64,000 nt of DNA from Salinarchaeum sp. IM2453 (GTDB lineage Archaea; Halobacteriota; Halobacteria; Halobacteriales; Salinarchaeaceae): positions 124,001 through 188,000 of the forward strand of contig NZ_CP081183.1 of NCBI RefSeq assembly GCF_019693215.1, written 5' to 3'. The translations under genes were made by a program, and so were the position numbers. Under the pieces are notes generated by a model, which saw only the letters and a program-made list of their open reading frames with translations, was not told the DNA's origin and ran no database searches. How positions within the stretch are numbered: the stretch's first letter is position 1; each line of letters begins with the position of its first letter. Positions 43,182 through 52,023 of the stretch are shown in pieces.

Positions 43182-44474
43182 ATGGCGTGGGAGGTAACTC
43201 GAACGGTTCGTGTCCGTCTCGATGTACCTGACGACCGCAAGAGCGACCTCCATGCCACCAACTCCAAATTCCAGTACTGCGCGAACCGTACCGCAGACTG
43301 GGCGTGGCGCTACCCCGACGAGGACTGCGTAACCAGCAAGAGCGAAGCCGAGGACGCCATCTACGACGACCTTCGTGAAAAAACCGACTACCTGCACGCG
43401 AACCTCGTCCAGAAGGCCATCAAACGCGCCACCGACGACATTGACAACTGTGTTGACCGGCTTGCAGACGGAAAAAACACCAGCAAGCCCTACTACGATA
43501 CATTCAGCATCGTCTACGACAAGCGAGCGGCCACTTACTACCGCGACAAAGTGAGTCTCGCCACAGTCAACGGCAGAGTTGAATGCGAATACAACCTGCC
43601 CGACAACCCTGACGGGACACCACACGGCAAATACCTACTGAACGACGACTACTCATTTTCAACCAGTACCGTCCACTACGACTCAGAAACCGACGAGTTC
43701 TACCTGCACGCGGTGATGGAACGGGAACTTGACGTGAACAGTCCTGAGAAAGCCGAGCATTCGAACGTGCTTGGCGTGGACTGCAACGTTGATGACCATA
43801 TCGCCGTGACCTCGACGGGTGCGTTCGTCGGGAACGCCGACTACCTTAACCATCAACGCCGCGAGTTCGAGAAACGCCGTGCCAGCCTGCAACAGACAGG
43901 CACACGGAGTGCCCATCTGACCTTCCAGCGCATTGGCGACAGGTTTGGGCGCTGGAGCGAAGACTACCTGCACCAGTGTTCCAAAGAAATCGTTGCCGAA
44001 GCCAAGCGTCACAGCTGTACGCACATCGCATTTGAGGACTTGGAGCAGATTCGAGCGCGTATCAGCGACGGCAAGAAGTTTCAACAATGGGCATTCCGCG
44101 AACTGCAAGAACAAACCGAACATAAGGCAGAACTGGCTGGCATTGTCGTTGAAACAGTCGAACCATCCTACACCAGCCAACAATGCTCGAAGTGTGGCTG
44201 TACGCTCGAAGAAAACCGAGACGACCAACACTTCCAGTGTTTTGACTGTTCATACTCGGTGAACGCCGACTACAACGCGGCAAAAAACGTTGCTCGGAAA
44301 CTCGCACTCAAACTCCAGCGAGGGCAGAAGTCCCCCGCTGGAGGGGCGTTCTGTCAGTACGCCCTGAAGTCGGGGACAATGACCGTGAACGCTACTAAAG
44401 TGGCGTCCGACACCTACGTATCGGCAGAACGGGAGTCCACCGACAAGCCAACGGCTTCAGCCGTTGATAGCTGA
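43182..44474 (+). CDS. tnpB: TnpB RNA-guided endonuclease (second subfamily)
   Basis: About 430 residues from MAWEVTRTVRVRLDVPDDRK; a GTG at 43173 would add three. RuvC residues are all present: Asp in VLGVDCNVDDHIAV, Glu in IAFEDLEQIRARI and Asp in VNADYNAAKNVARK. The zinc ribbon is CSKCGCTL ... CFDCSYS. The N-terminal half is clearly different from the TnpB at 34.8 kb, so the window holds two independent lineages. The C-terminal tail after about 385 overlaps the palindrome-rich right end. Confidence 0.9.
   Translation: MAWEVTRTVRVRLDVPDDRKSDLHATNSKFQYCANRTADWAWRYPDEDCVTSKSEAEDAIYDDLREKTDYLHANLVQKAIKRATDDIDNCVDRLADGKNTSKPYYDTFSIVYDKRAATYYRDKVSLATVNGRVECEYNLPDNPDGTPHGKYLLNDDYSFSTSTVHYDSETDEFYLHAVMERELDVNSPEKAEHSNVLGVDCNVDDHIAVTSTGAFVGNADYLNHQRREFEKRRASLQQTGTRSAHLTFQRIGDRFGRWSEDYLHQCSKEIVAEAKRHSCTHIAFEDLEQIRARISDGKKFQQWAFRELQEQTEHKAELAGIVVETVEPSYTSQQCSKCGCTLEENRDDQHFQCFDCSYSVNADYNAAKNVARKLALKLQRGQKSPAGGAFCQYALKSGTMTVNATKVASDTYVSAERESTDKPTASAVDS
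44450..44465. repeat. Right-end palindrome of the 43-kb tnpB element
   Basis: AACGGC TTCA GCCGTT, perfect 6-bp stem overlapping the last codons of tnpB. Confidence 0.65.
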
Positions 44475-44702
44475 CGTTAGACAAGAAGGTGTGGTAGTTA
44501 GTCTACCACTGGATTCGCTTTCCAGTTGAATTCGAGAGTTTTCGTCCTACTGTTATGAGATTATCGGGATGAATCATTTTTGGTTCAATTAGAAATGTAT
44601 CATTGATAATTAAGCAATAAATGGTCAACTTCAAACGGGAAAGGCAATTAGTGAACATATGTTGAGAGTGAGGAATATGATGTCAAGAGCGGAAGGTGGA
44701 CA

Positions 44703-46253
44703 ATGAGCGAGGGGCAAAGAGACCCAAGTGATGTAGATGTTGGACAACAGCATGATACCCAGTCATCTGATGACAAAAGTATCACAGAAGGTAGTCTTAC
44801 TCGCCCACTGATACGGCTTGCATGGCCAATCATTGTCATTCAGTTACTACAAGTAACCTACAACATTGCCGACACAATCTATCTTGGCCGGTATTCAACA
44901 GATGCGGTTGGTGCGCTTAGCCTTGCGTTTCCGCTTATTTTTCTATTAATTGCTGTTGCCGGTGGGTTTACTACGGCGGGAGCAATCTTGGTTGCACAAT
45001 ATACTGGTGCAAAAGGAGACAAGTCAGCAGGGCTAGTTTCTGGACAGACGGTTATGTCCGTCGGAATCTTTTCGGCTATTATTGGCGTAGTTGGATATTA
45101 CTATACGCGGCCAGCGTTAGAGTTGTTACCTAGTGACCCGACGACATCTCAAGATGTTGTTCCACTCGCTGCGGATTATATGGAGATTATTTTTCTGGGA
45201 ATGCCATTGATGTTTGGATTCTTTGTGTTCTCAGCCCTCATGCGTGGGTATGGAAATACACGCATACCAATGTTTGTCATGGTTGTGTCTGTCTTTGTGA
45301 ATATCTTTATTGATCCAATTTTGATATTTGGATTTGAGGAAAACCCGATATTCAGGTGGACAGGACTCACGGGTGTAGAGTCCAGCCTCGCAAATGCAAC
45401 TGGGTTTACCGGACTTGGAATCGAAGGCGCTGCTTTAGCGACCATTATCGCACGGGGAATTGGAACCGGCATTGGACTGTGGTTGCTGTTCTTTACTGAC
45501 GTTGGGCCAGCAGTAGAGATTGCTCATCTTGTCCCTGATCTTGAGTTTATTAAGGATATTGTCCGGCTTGGGACGCCAAGTATGATTGAGCAAAGTACGA
45601 ACGCACTTGCGATGGTTACGTTGACAGCAATTGTTGTGACATTTACTCCCCCGGTAGTCGCTGCGTATGGACTTGGAAATCGACTAATTTCGCTCGTGTT
45701 CCTTCCAGCCATGGGACTAGGGAGAGCAATTGATACCATGGTTGGTCAAAATCTTGGAGCTAATCGTGCAGATCGAGCTGCAGCAGTAACGCGCATCGCT
45801 GCCTCAACGGGGGCGGGGGTCATGCTGCTCGTTGCGGTAGTTGCAGTTACATTTACGGAACCAATCGTTAGTGTGTTTATCAGCGATGGTATAGAGGATG
45901 CCGCTGAAACAATCGCTCTAGGGGTGGAATATGTGGAGATCCGATCAATTGAGTTTGCATTTATCGGCATCACACAGGTTATTTTAGGGGCATTCCGAGG
46001 AGCCGGAAATACGAAGACAGCAATGGTAATCTCGTTGATTACTCTCTGGGTTGGCCGAGTTGGTTCGGTTTATACTCTGACATTTATTCTGGATTGGGGT
46101 GTAACCGGGATCTGGACAGGAATGGCTGTTGGAAATATCCTAGGAGCAATTGTCGGCGTAATCTGGTTTTCCCGAGGGACATGGAAAGAGCGATACATCA
46201 AAGAAGAACAAATCAAACAGCACCAAGACCAGGGTCAGCAACAAACTTCCTGA
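44703..46253 (+). CDS. MATE-family multidrug/cation exporter
   Basis: 516 residues with twelve hydrophobic helices after a 40-residue acidic N-terminus. TRPLIRLAWPIIVIQLLQVTYNIADTIYLGRYST is the MATE N-lobe start. The C-lobe repeat appears at LVRLGTPSMIEQSTNALAMVTLT and continues to GAGNTKTAMVISLITLWVGRV. It exports organic cations or metabolites against Na+ or H+. The substrate is unknown. It is flanked on both sides by IS200/IS605-type sequences. Confidence 0.9.
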   Translation: MSEGQRDPSDVDVGQQHDTQSSDDKSITEGSLTRPLIRLAWPIIVIQLLQVTYNIADTIYLGRYSTDAVGALSLAFPLIFLLIAVAGGFTTAGAILVAQYTGAKGDKSAGLVSGQTVMSVGIFSAIIGVVGYYYTRPALELLPSDPTTSQDVVPLAADYMEIIFLGMPLMFGFFVFSALMRGYGNTRIPMFVMVVSVFVNIFIDPILIFGFEENPIFRWTGLTGVESSLANATGFTGLGIEGAALATIIARGIGTGIGLWLLFFTDVGPAVEIAHLVPDLEFIKDIVRLGTPSMIEQSTNALAMVTLTAIVVTFTPPVVAAYGLGNRLISLVFLPAMGLGRAIDTMVGQNLGANRADRAAAVTRIAASTGAGVMLLVAVVAVTFTEPIVSVFISDGIEDAAETIALGVEYVEIRSIEFAFIGITQVILGAFRGAGNTKTAMVISLITLWVGRVGSVYTLTFILDWGVTGIWTGMAVGNILGAIVGVIWFSRGTWKERYIKEEQIKQHQDQGQQQTS

Positions 46254-46261
46254 TCCATGTT

Positions 46262-46430
46262 TTGACTTCCTACGCACAACTGAAGTCGTAGGATTTCTCC
46301 GTGGGTAATCCAGCCAGTCGGTGCCCCCGGCTGTACACTTGCGAGTTTATTGACGCAACATTGGCCCTCACGTTGGGAGTGAATCTCTCCGGGGTCAAGC
46401 CCCGGAGCGGTTGCCTCGACCGCCTGTACA
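46262..46430 (+). mobile_element. Minimal element: left and right palindromic ends with no gene
   Basis: About 170 bp. The left stem CCTACG ... CGTAGG (46269-46292) is followed by about 90 bp without coding sequence. Then comes a perfect right-end hairpin CTCCGGGG / CCCCGGAG with loop TCAAG (46387-46407). The right hairpin is nearly the same as those at 6832 and 29925. This looks like an internally deleted IS200/IS605-type element. Confidence 0.6.
46387..46407. repeat. Right-end type hairpin, orphan
   Basis: Perfect 8-bp stem with TCAAG loop; no tnpB nearby. Confidence 0.7.
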
Positions 46431-46465
46431 AAATATCAGATTCTGAATATTGTCTAGCCAGTTGC

Positions 46466-48091
46466 TTACTGACGTGAAGATTCTAAGTTAATATCAATTT
46501 CATCTAACCGATCTTTCCATTCATCTCTTTTCTGTTGGTGGTCAGAGAGGAATGATTCCATCAGATCGGCCGCCTGCTCTTTACAACTGCCGCAAAGACG
46601 CTTTCCATTGACACACTCTTCGTATACTTCAGTTGCAAATTCATCGTTATCGTCTGCCAGTAGGTATGCATATAGTTCATATACAGGACATTCATCAGCT
46701 TTGCCTCCAAGCTCACGCTGCTTGTCAGCCGTTTCCCGTCCTCCGGTAGCAGCCGCCTGAACTTTTTTAGCTCCTCGTTCTGGGTCATCAAGCAAGGAGA
46801 TGTGACTTGCCGGGACAGAAGAAGACATCTTACCACCGGTAAGTCCAGTCATGAATCGATGATAGATTGATGCTGGGGGTAAAAATCCGTAACCTCCATG
46901 TTCTAACTCAACATCTCTGGCGAGTGAAGCGGCTTGTGACTGGTCAAGATCAAATGTATCGATATGCTCATCGTATACTCTTTTTTCACCGTCAATTGCT
47001 TCGATAAGTGATTCAAATGCGTCATCAGTTGCATTGCGGTTAAGGATTCGAACACGTGGGCGAAGTGGTTCCTTACCAGCATTCTCAAGCTTCTGGACAA
47101 CAGTACGCTCTACACTTGACAGATTGCTAGACTGTTCTTCAATCCACGTTGCTGCTTCAACACAGCGAGGACGGTCGGGATCCTCAGCATATTCTTCTCG
47201 ATGAGCAAACGCGGTAGCAAGAATCGACCGTTCTTCATCAGTAACCGCAAAGCTTGCGTAAGCCTCACTTACGCCGAAATATCGCGTTCTGGCTGCCAAA
47301 TCGCGAGCAAGCCGAACATGAGGGTCCTGGTCAGGTCCAACAGGGATAACCGTGGGCTTGGGCTGGTCAACTGCCTGTGGATAACAAATATCCGCCATTT
47401 GTGTTACGACCGACTGCATATGCGAGACATCTGTTTCGCCGTCAAATCCATAGATTGACTCAAGCTCAGAGAAATTCGCTTCAATACCCAATTCAAACGC
47501 AAGGTCTTGCACACCGCGGTTTTCGGACTGGCGGTAAAGAGTCCCCTGTTCAGGGTCAAATCCTAATGCAAGTAACGAAAGAATATAGTCCTTAGCGTGT
47601 TGATCAATTTCACCCCATGTCATTCCACGGGCAGCATGAGCCTCTAAATCTGCAATAAGCGCATAGACATCGCCACCCTGCTGTTGATGCCAAATGAGTT
47701 CATCGAAGACAAGTTTATGACCAATGTGAGGGTCGCCTGTTGGCATAAAGCCAGATAATGCAGCAAAGGGCTCATTATTCTGCATCGCCTCGGCTACTGG
47801 CCGGTAATCACGATGGCCAAATATGACACCGCGGCGCATTAGATAATGTGGGTTAGAAACCTCATCTAAAATTGATTCGAATTGTTCGATGCCGAACTCC
47901 TCAAAGAGTTTACGGTAGTCATTAATCGTCGAAGATCCCCACGGGTCAAGGACAGTGTCATCAACATCATCAGCGGTGCTCCCCCCATCAGTGCGCAATT
48001 GCTCTGGCGCTTGCCACGAAGAACACGAGTTGGTTAAGGAGTCTTCGTGACGCGATTCGTCTGATGGGGTTTCCCTTTCAGAAGTCATCAC
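46466..48091 (-). CDS. trpS: Tryptophan-tRNA ligase
   Basis: 541 residues, class I synthetase. The HIGH motif is in MPTGDPHIGHKLVFDE and the KMSKS equivalent is GGKMSSSVPASHISL. It charges tRNA-Trp. A C-terminal CGSCKEQAADLMESFL segment is present. Compared with the haloarchaeal form, which begins near DPWGSSTINDYRKLFEEFG, there are about 50 extra N-terminal residues, polar and probably disordered. No in-frame ATG lies closer, but a downstream start is possible. Monocistronic. Confidence 0.95.
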   Translation of the reverse strand: MMTSERETPSDESRHEDSLTNSCSSWQAPEQLRTDGGSTADDVDDTVLDPWGSSTINDYRKLFEEFGIEQFESILDEVSNPHYLMRRGVIFGHRDYRPVAEAMQNNEPFAALSGFMPTGDPHIGHKLVFDELIWHQQQGGDVYALIADLEAHAARGMTWGEIDQHAKDYILSLLALGFDPEQGTLYRQSENRGVQDLAFELGIEANFSELESIYGFDGETDVSHMQSVVTQMADICYPQAVDQPKPTVIPVGPDQDPHVRLARDLAARTRYFGVSEAYASFAVTDEERSILATAFAHREEYAEDPDRPRCVEAATWIEEQSSNLSSVERTVVQKLENAGKEPLRPRVRILNRNATDDAFESLIEAIDGEKRVYDEHIDTFDLDQSQAASLARDVELEHGGYGFLPPASIYHRFMTGLTGGKMSSSVPASHISLLDDPERGAKKVQAAATGGRETADKQRELGGKADECPVYELYAYLLADDNDEFATEVYEECVNGKRLCGSCKEQAADLMESFLSDHQQKRDEWKDRLDEIDINLESSRQ

Positions 48092-48260
48092 CTGTCAGTC
48101 ACGGAGGAATCCGCAAAAAACTTCGCTTTTTCAGTTTCAGCGGAAAACTAAGACAGATTCTCCGCCCTACTGGACCTGAGATAATTGATTGAGTTCAAAT
48201 AAGTGTCGAACAGGATTGCGATACACATTTCTGACGTCTGTCTAGATACAATACGCCGTG

Positions 48261-48266
48261 TATATC
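48261..48266 (+). promoter_or_regulatory. TATA-like box of pgp
   Basis: TATATC 29 nt before the ATG at 48290, giving a near-leaderless transcript and supporting that start over the upstream ATG at 48203. Confidence 0.45.
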
Positions 48267-48289
48267 ACCATCGGACACAAAGCGTATAT

Positions 48290-48994
48290 ATGCCGACACC
48301 ACCGATTGCAGTTGATATCGATGGAACATTAACTCGCTCATCTGGGATGGGAATTGATCCAAGAGTACTGGACCCTCTCGCTAAATGGCCATCTCCCGTT
48401 GTTATTGCCACAGGAAAATCATTTCCATATCCGGTTGCACTCTGTCAGTTTATCGGGACTCCCGAACGTGTGATCGCAGAAAATGGAGGAATAGTATATG
48501 TGGATAAAGAGACAATCAAGCTTGGAGACGATAATGCCGTCACAGCATTGGAGGAAGAGTATCGTGCTGCTGGATATCAATTTGGATGGGAAGGTGCGGA
48601 TACGGTTAATCGGTGGAGAGAAACAGAACTAGCGGTTGCTCGATCACAGCCACTTGAGCCGCTAACAGAATTAGCCAATAAGCATGGGTTGGAAGTTGTT
48701 GATTCACAGTATGCATATCATGTAAAAGACCCAGACATATCAAAAGGTGCTGCACTAAAGCGAGCAGCAGAGTTACTTGACCGGTCAGTATCTGAGTTTG
48801 TCGCTATTGGTGATTCAGCAAATGATGTCTCAATGTTTGAAGCAGTTGACACTGGAATTGCCGTAGGAAACGCGGCCGATGTTGCAAAGAAAGCAGCTGA
48901 CTATGTTCTTGATAAAGAGTATGCGACGGGGACAGTGGCCGCACTACAACAAATAAAGGCAGGAACCCTCCAAGGTAGCACAGATTGTGAGTAA
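48290..48994 (+). CDS. pgp: Phosphoglycolate phosphatase (HAD family, archaeal type)
   Basis: About 234 residues from MPTPPIAVDIDGTLTRSS. HAD motif I is DIDGTLT (nucleophile Asp), motif II is the Thr/Ser in VVIATGKSF, and motif III/IV is SKGAALKRAAELL followed by VAIGDSANDVSMFEA. The type II cap between them fits the phosphoglycolate phosphatase/SPP group. It removes phosphate from 2-phosphoglycolate or similar products. An upstream ATG at 48203 gives a non-conserved extension. About 80 bp upstream of drg in the same direction. Confidence 0.9.
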   Translation: MPTPPIAVDIDGTLTRSSGMGIDPRVLDPLAKWPSPVVIATGKSFPYPVALCQFIGTPERVIAENGGIVYVDKETIKLGDDNAVTALEEEYRAAGYQFGWEGADTVNRWRETELAVARSQPLEPLTELANKHGLEVVDSQYAYHVKDPDISKGAALKRAAELLDRSVSEFVAIGDSANDVSMFEAVDTGIAVGNAADVAKKAADYVLDKEYATGTVAALQQIKAGTLQGSTDCE

Positions 48995-49077
48995 CGGGCT
49001 AACGAATGTTAGTGTATGCAAGGAGAGCACAGAAAAGGAAATGTTTTCGGCCTGCTACGATTATGACCCGATAACAA

Positions 49078-50184
49078 ATGGGACTTGAGGAGGAAATACA
49101 AGAACTCGAAGAAGAGATCGCTAATACTCCGTATAATAAGGCCACAGAGGAGCATATTGGCCGACTCAAGTCCAAGCTAGCGGAGAAGAAAGAAAAGTTT
49201 GCAAAGCGTCAACAATCATCTGGAGGTGGCGGTGGATACCATGTAGAAAAGCACGGAGATGCGACAGTCGCCCTTGTTGGATTCCCAAGTGTTGGAAAAT
49301 CAACATTACTAAACGCATTAACAAATGCCGAGAGTGAGACTGGAGCGTATGAATTTACAACACTTGAGGTCAATCCGGGAATGCTTGAGTATAATGGAGC
49401 TAATATACAGATATTAGATGTGCCGGGATTGATTGAGGGTGCTGCAAGTGGTCGGGGAGGCGGCCAAGAGGTTCTGTCAGTAGTGAGGTCAGCAGATCTG
49501 ATTATTTTTGTCCTCTCAGCATTTGAGATCGATCAGTATGAACGGCTTCAGGAGGAATTATACGAAAATAAAATTCGCCCCGACCAGTCACCACCACGAA
49601 TTTCGATCCGTCCAAAAGGGAAAGGTGGGATCAAGGTCAATGCAAGTGTTGACTTGACATTGAACGAAGAGACGATAAAAAGCATTGTTCGAGAGCATGG
49701 GTATGTCAATGCGGATGTAACAATTAACGAGGAAGTCGATATTGATCGGCTTGTTGACGGCGTTATGGATAACAGAGAATACATTCCATCACTTGTGACA
49801 GTTAATAAGGCAGATTTACTCGACAAAGAGTACGCAAAGACTGTAAAAGATCAGCTTAGGGGGTATGAAATTGATCCAGACGAAGCAGTGTTCATCAGTG
49901 CCCAAGAAGAGAAAGGACTTGAGTCACTGAAAGAAGAAATCTGGGAAGAACTTGGCTTAATTCGTGTGTATATGGATAAGCCAGGAAGAGGGGTGGACTA
50001 TGAGGAACCACTTATCCTTACGGAAGGAGATAACGTTGAAGACGCAGTCAAAAAGCTTGGTTTTACTGACCGGTATAGAATGGCTCGAGTGACAGGACCT
50101 AGCGCAAAGCACGAGGAACAGCAAGTGGGATTAGACCATGAGCTAAAAGATGAAGATATTCTCCGATTAGTTTTGAGAAAGTGA
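49078..50184 (+). CDS. drg: DRG-family GTP-binding protein with TGS domain
   Basis: 368 residues. An N-terminal helical domain (EEEIQELEEEIANTPYNKATEEHIGRLK) precedes the GTPase. G1 is GFPSVGKSTLL (about 68-78), G2 FTTLEVNPG, G3 DVPGLIEGAASGRGGG, and G4 NKADLL. The C-terminal TGS domain is RVYMDKPGRGVDYEEPLILTEGDNVEDAVKKL. Archaeal and eukaryotic DRG proteins associate with ribosomes and translation. The stop is followed 30 bp on by a large hairpin region. Confidence 0.95.
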   Translation: MGLEEEIQELEEEIANTPYNKATEEHIGRLKSKLAEKKEKFAKRQQSSGGGGGYHVEKHGDATVALVGFPSVGKSTLLNALTNAESETGAYEFTTLEVNPGMLEYNGANIQILDVPGLIEGAASGRGGGQEVLSVVRSADLIIFVLSAFEIDQYERLQEELYENKIRPDQSPPRISIRPKGKGGIKVNASVDLTLNEETIKSIVREHGYVNADVTINEEVDIDRLVDGVMDNREYIPSLVTVNKADLLDKEYAKTVKDQLRGYEIDPDEAVFISAQEEKGLESLKEEIWEELGLIRVYMDKPGRGVDYEEPLILTEGDNVEDAVKKLGFTDRYRMARVTGPSAKHEEQQVGLDHELKDEDILRLVLRK

Positions 50185-50620
50185 AACATTAACGCTCAAA
50201 TTTAGCTGATTGCAGGCGCTAAGTCCCCCTTCCTTAACGAGCACCGCAGTCCGCATCAGCGGACAAGGAGCGCAGGAGGGAGGGGATACAGCGCCGTCTT
50301 CGATTCAATTCCATTCTGTACCGGGTATGTATCATACTGCCAGTCGAAGACTGGAAGTGTGATGGCAACTACTCATCGTCTCGACTTAGAGTCCGACAAG
50401 AAAGGCGGTCGAGATGCATCACCACCGAGTAGGAGTGGGACACTCCGAATCCACGCCTCTGGAGACTGCGCTCCCTGCGCGGACTGTCGGCGCAAGCCGA
50501 CCGTCCGTGAAAAAGTGTGTCGCGGAACGAGGAAGCCACACCCTCAGCGAAGCCGTCAGGCTGAGCAAGGTGGAGTAGTTCACAGTAAAAGTTGCCTCTG
50601 ACTGTCTCCTTGTGTGCTTA
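50185..50620. mobile_element. Structured noncoding region after drg, PATE/IS-like
   Basis: A GC-rich block of about 430 bp. It opens with an 81-nt imperfect hairpin (50215-50295): outer GGCGCT / AGCGCC, an inner pyrimidine/purine arm and apex GTCCGC / GCGGAC. A second stem follows, GTCTTCGA / TCGAAGAC (50296-50303 with 50342-50349). The far end (about 50569-50583), read on the minus strand, begins GTGAACTACTCCACC, the kind of sequence seen at other element right ends here. No protein of known type is encoded. A noncoding RNA is an alternative reading. Confidence 0.5.
50215..50295. repeat. Long imperfect hairpin downstream of drg
   Basis: Outer 6-bp stem GGCGCT / AGCGCC, middle arm of CCCCCTTCCTT against GGAGGGAGGGG, apical 6-bp stem GTCCGC / GCGGAC with ATCA loop. 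Confidence 0.6.
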
Positions 50621-50708
50621 TTTCGCATAGTTCACTCATACTTATGATATACAATACTGAGAGATAGCAAGCGAAAAGCATAATCAGGATACACGTGAAT
50701 GAACATCT

Positions 50709-50984
50709 ATGTCATCTGATGACGATGGTGTGTCTCTTGGGGAAAAAAGTTCAGTTTCTGGGGCACCACTTGCTAGGGTTGCATCTCGGTTGTCGTGGCC
50801 ATTACAAAAGAGCAAAATAGTCCAACGCGAAGGGGATACAGCAATTCGAACACCAGATGGGCCAAAAAGTATAGAAGAAGTACTTGAAGAGGTATCAATT
50901 AGCTATTTTGCAACACGCAATGAGTTTGTCGAAGCGATCCAAGATGAGACCGGAGAAGGTCCCGTTCCAACCGATGCTGAGTGA
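50709..50984 (+). CDS. DUF5789-like haloarchaeal protein
   Basis: 91 residues. GAPLARVASRLSWPLQKSKIVQREGDTAIRTPDGPKSIEEVLEEV and FATRNEFVEAIQDETGEGPVPTD match my memory of the haloarchaeal family DUF5789. This is a small, acidic, probably soluble protein of unknown function. It is convergent with the CPBP protease, with an orphan palindrome between them. Confidence 0.8.
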   Translation: MSSDDDGVSLGEKSSVSGAPLARVASRLSWPLQKSKIVQREGDTAIRTPDGPKSIEEVLEEVSISYFATRNEFVEAIQDETGEGPVPTDAE

Positions 50985-51042
50985 TAAGTTCAACTGTCTT
51001 ACCTGATATTGAGCCGGGTTTCTGAACTGACTCAGCACATAG

Positions 51043-51085
51043 TTGACCTCCTCCACACGGCTAAAGCCGATGGGCGTTCGCCTCG
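51043..51085 (-). repeat. Solo palindromic element end downstream of the CPBP gene
   Basis: Minus-strand reading: CGAGGCGAAC, then a CGGCTTTAGCCG palindrome (51058-51069) inside CCCATC...GTGTGG, then AGGAGGTCAAC. Layout and flanks match the element end after purF (26595-26638). It starts about 38 bp after the CPBP stop in the sense direction. Confidence 0.55.
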
Positions 51086-51122
51086 ATTTTCTGTAAATAC
51101 CTACCCTTCAAAGACATTGCTT

Positions 51123-51842
51123 TCAGACGCGTAGACGCTGTTCAAGTTCAATGTCAAGCAACTCGTGCACACCAAACTCGGCTGCGTTAATCACATAATG
51201 TGCAACAAATACAATCAAAAATGAGTCTGTAACTACAAACACGACACCAAGAATACCACCAAGCAGACCAGTGACAATCACACCACCGGAACCCTGCGTT
51301 TCGTGACCAAGGGCGAAGGCAACTGATGATATAGCAACAAGAAACCACGGAGAAATACCTGTTCCAGCTTCAAAACCACCGATCATAGCAGCACGGAAAA
51401 TCAACTCCTCGGAAAATGCAATGAGTGGAAGAATAATAACATACAACGATAACCATCCGCTAACCGTATTGGGTGTCAAAGACTGTCGAAGCGTTTCGTC
51501 ATGTGAAATGCCCGCTTGATTAAGATTAACGGCTAAAAATTCATTTATTATATACAATACAGCACCGACACCAATTCCGAGTAAGACCTCACTAATCGAC
51601 GGAGTAGAAATACTGATTTTAAAGACCGACATTGGGACTCCAGTAAAATATACCAGTATAAGAATAAGAAGAGCCAGTATCCCATGTGTGAACAAGATAT
51701 TCAAGTATAGTGTTCCAATTGGGATTGACTCAAACGATTGATTATCAGTACCAGTCGTTGTAGAAGCAGTTAGACGTGATAAGATGATGACAGCAATGAT
51801 CAGCAATGAGGTCCCAGCAACGAAAGTAGTCCAATCTGGCAT
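51123..51842 (-). CDS. CPBP-family intramembrane metalloprotease
   Basis: 239 residues with about seven to eight hydrophobic helices. The family's metal/catalytic motifs are SEELIFRAAMIGG (Glu-Glu-x3-Arg, about residue 145) and the conserved His in FALGHETQGSGG. A C-terminal VFVAHYVINAAEF supplies the second His-x3-Asn. Archaeal CPBP (Abi/Rce1-like) proteases probably cleave membrane substrates. It lies downstream of lonB in the same direction, about 180 bp away, an arrangement common in haloarchaea. Confidence 0.9.
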   Translation of the reverse strand: MPDWTTFVAGTSLLIIAVIILSRLTASTTTGTDNQSFESIPIGTLYLNILFTHGILALLILILVYFTGVPMSVFKISISTPSISEVLLGIGVGAVLYIINEFLAVNLNQAGISHDETLRQSLTPNTVSGWLSLYVIILPLIAFSEELIFRAAMIGGFEAGTGISPWFLVAISSVAFALGHETQGSGGVIVTGLLGGILGVVFVVTDSFLIVFVAHYVINAAEFGVHELLDIELEQRLRV

Positions 51843-52023
51843 ATCAGAAACCGCTCGTACTATTTTATCAATACGTAGCGTAGCTGTTAGTTGATACTGG
51901 AGGATTACCTATTTTACCATTATCCACTAAGAAAGGAGATTAATTATTAGATACCGTACATAAACCAAATGTCAGATAGAATAGTTAATAACGTGAGCAA
52001 AGAGATAGTATTTCCGACAACGA

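Larger units (their letters stand above)
43044..44515 (+). mobile_element. IS1341-type element with intact tnpB (second type)
   Basis: The left end has a palindrome (CCCACCGGCT TTAGCCGTGGG-like, 43053-43073) framed by GCGC on both sides. The right end has a perfect stem AACGGC / GCCGTT at 44450-44465 overlapping the tnpB stop, followed by a GTGGTAG / CTACCAC stem at about 44492-44510. It is strongly GC-rich against the flanking AT-rich genes. No tnpA is present. Inserted about 30 bp after the histidine kinase stop. Confidence 0.8.
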
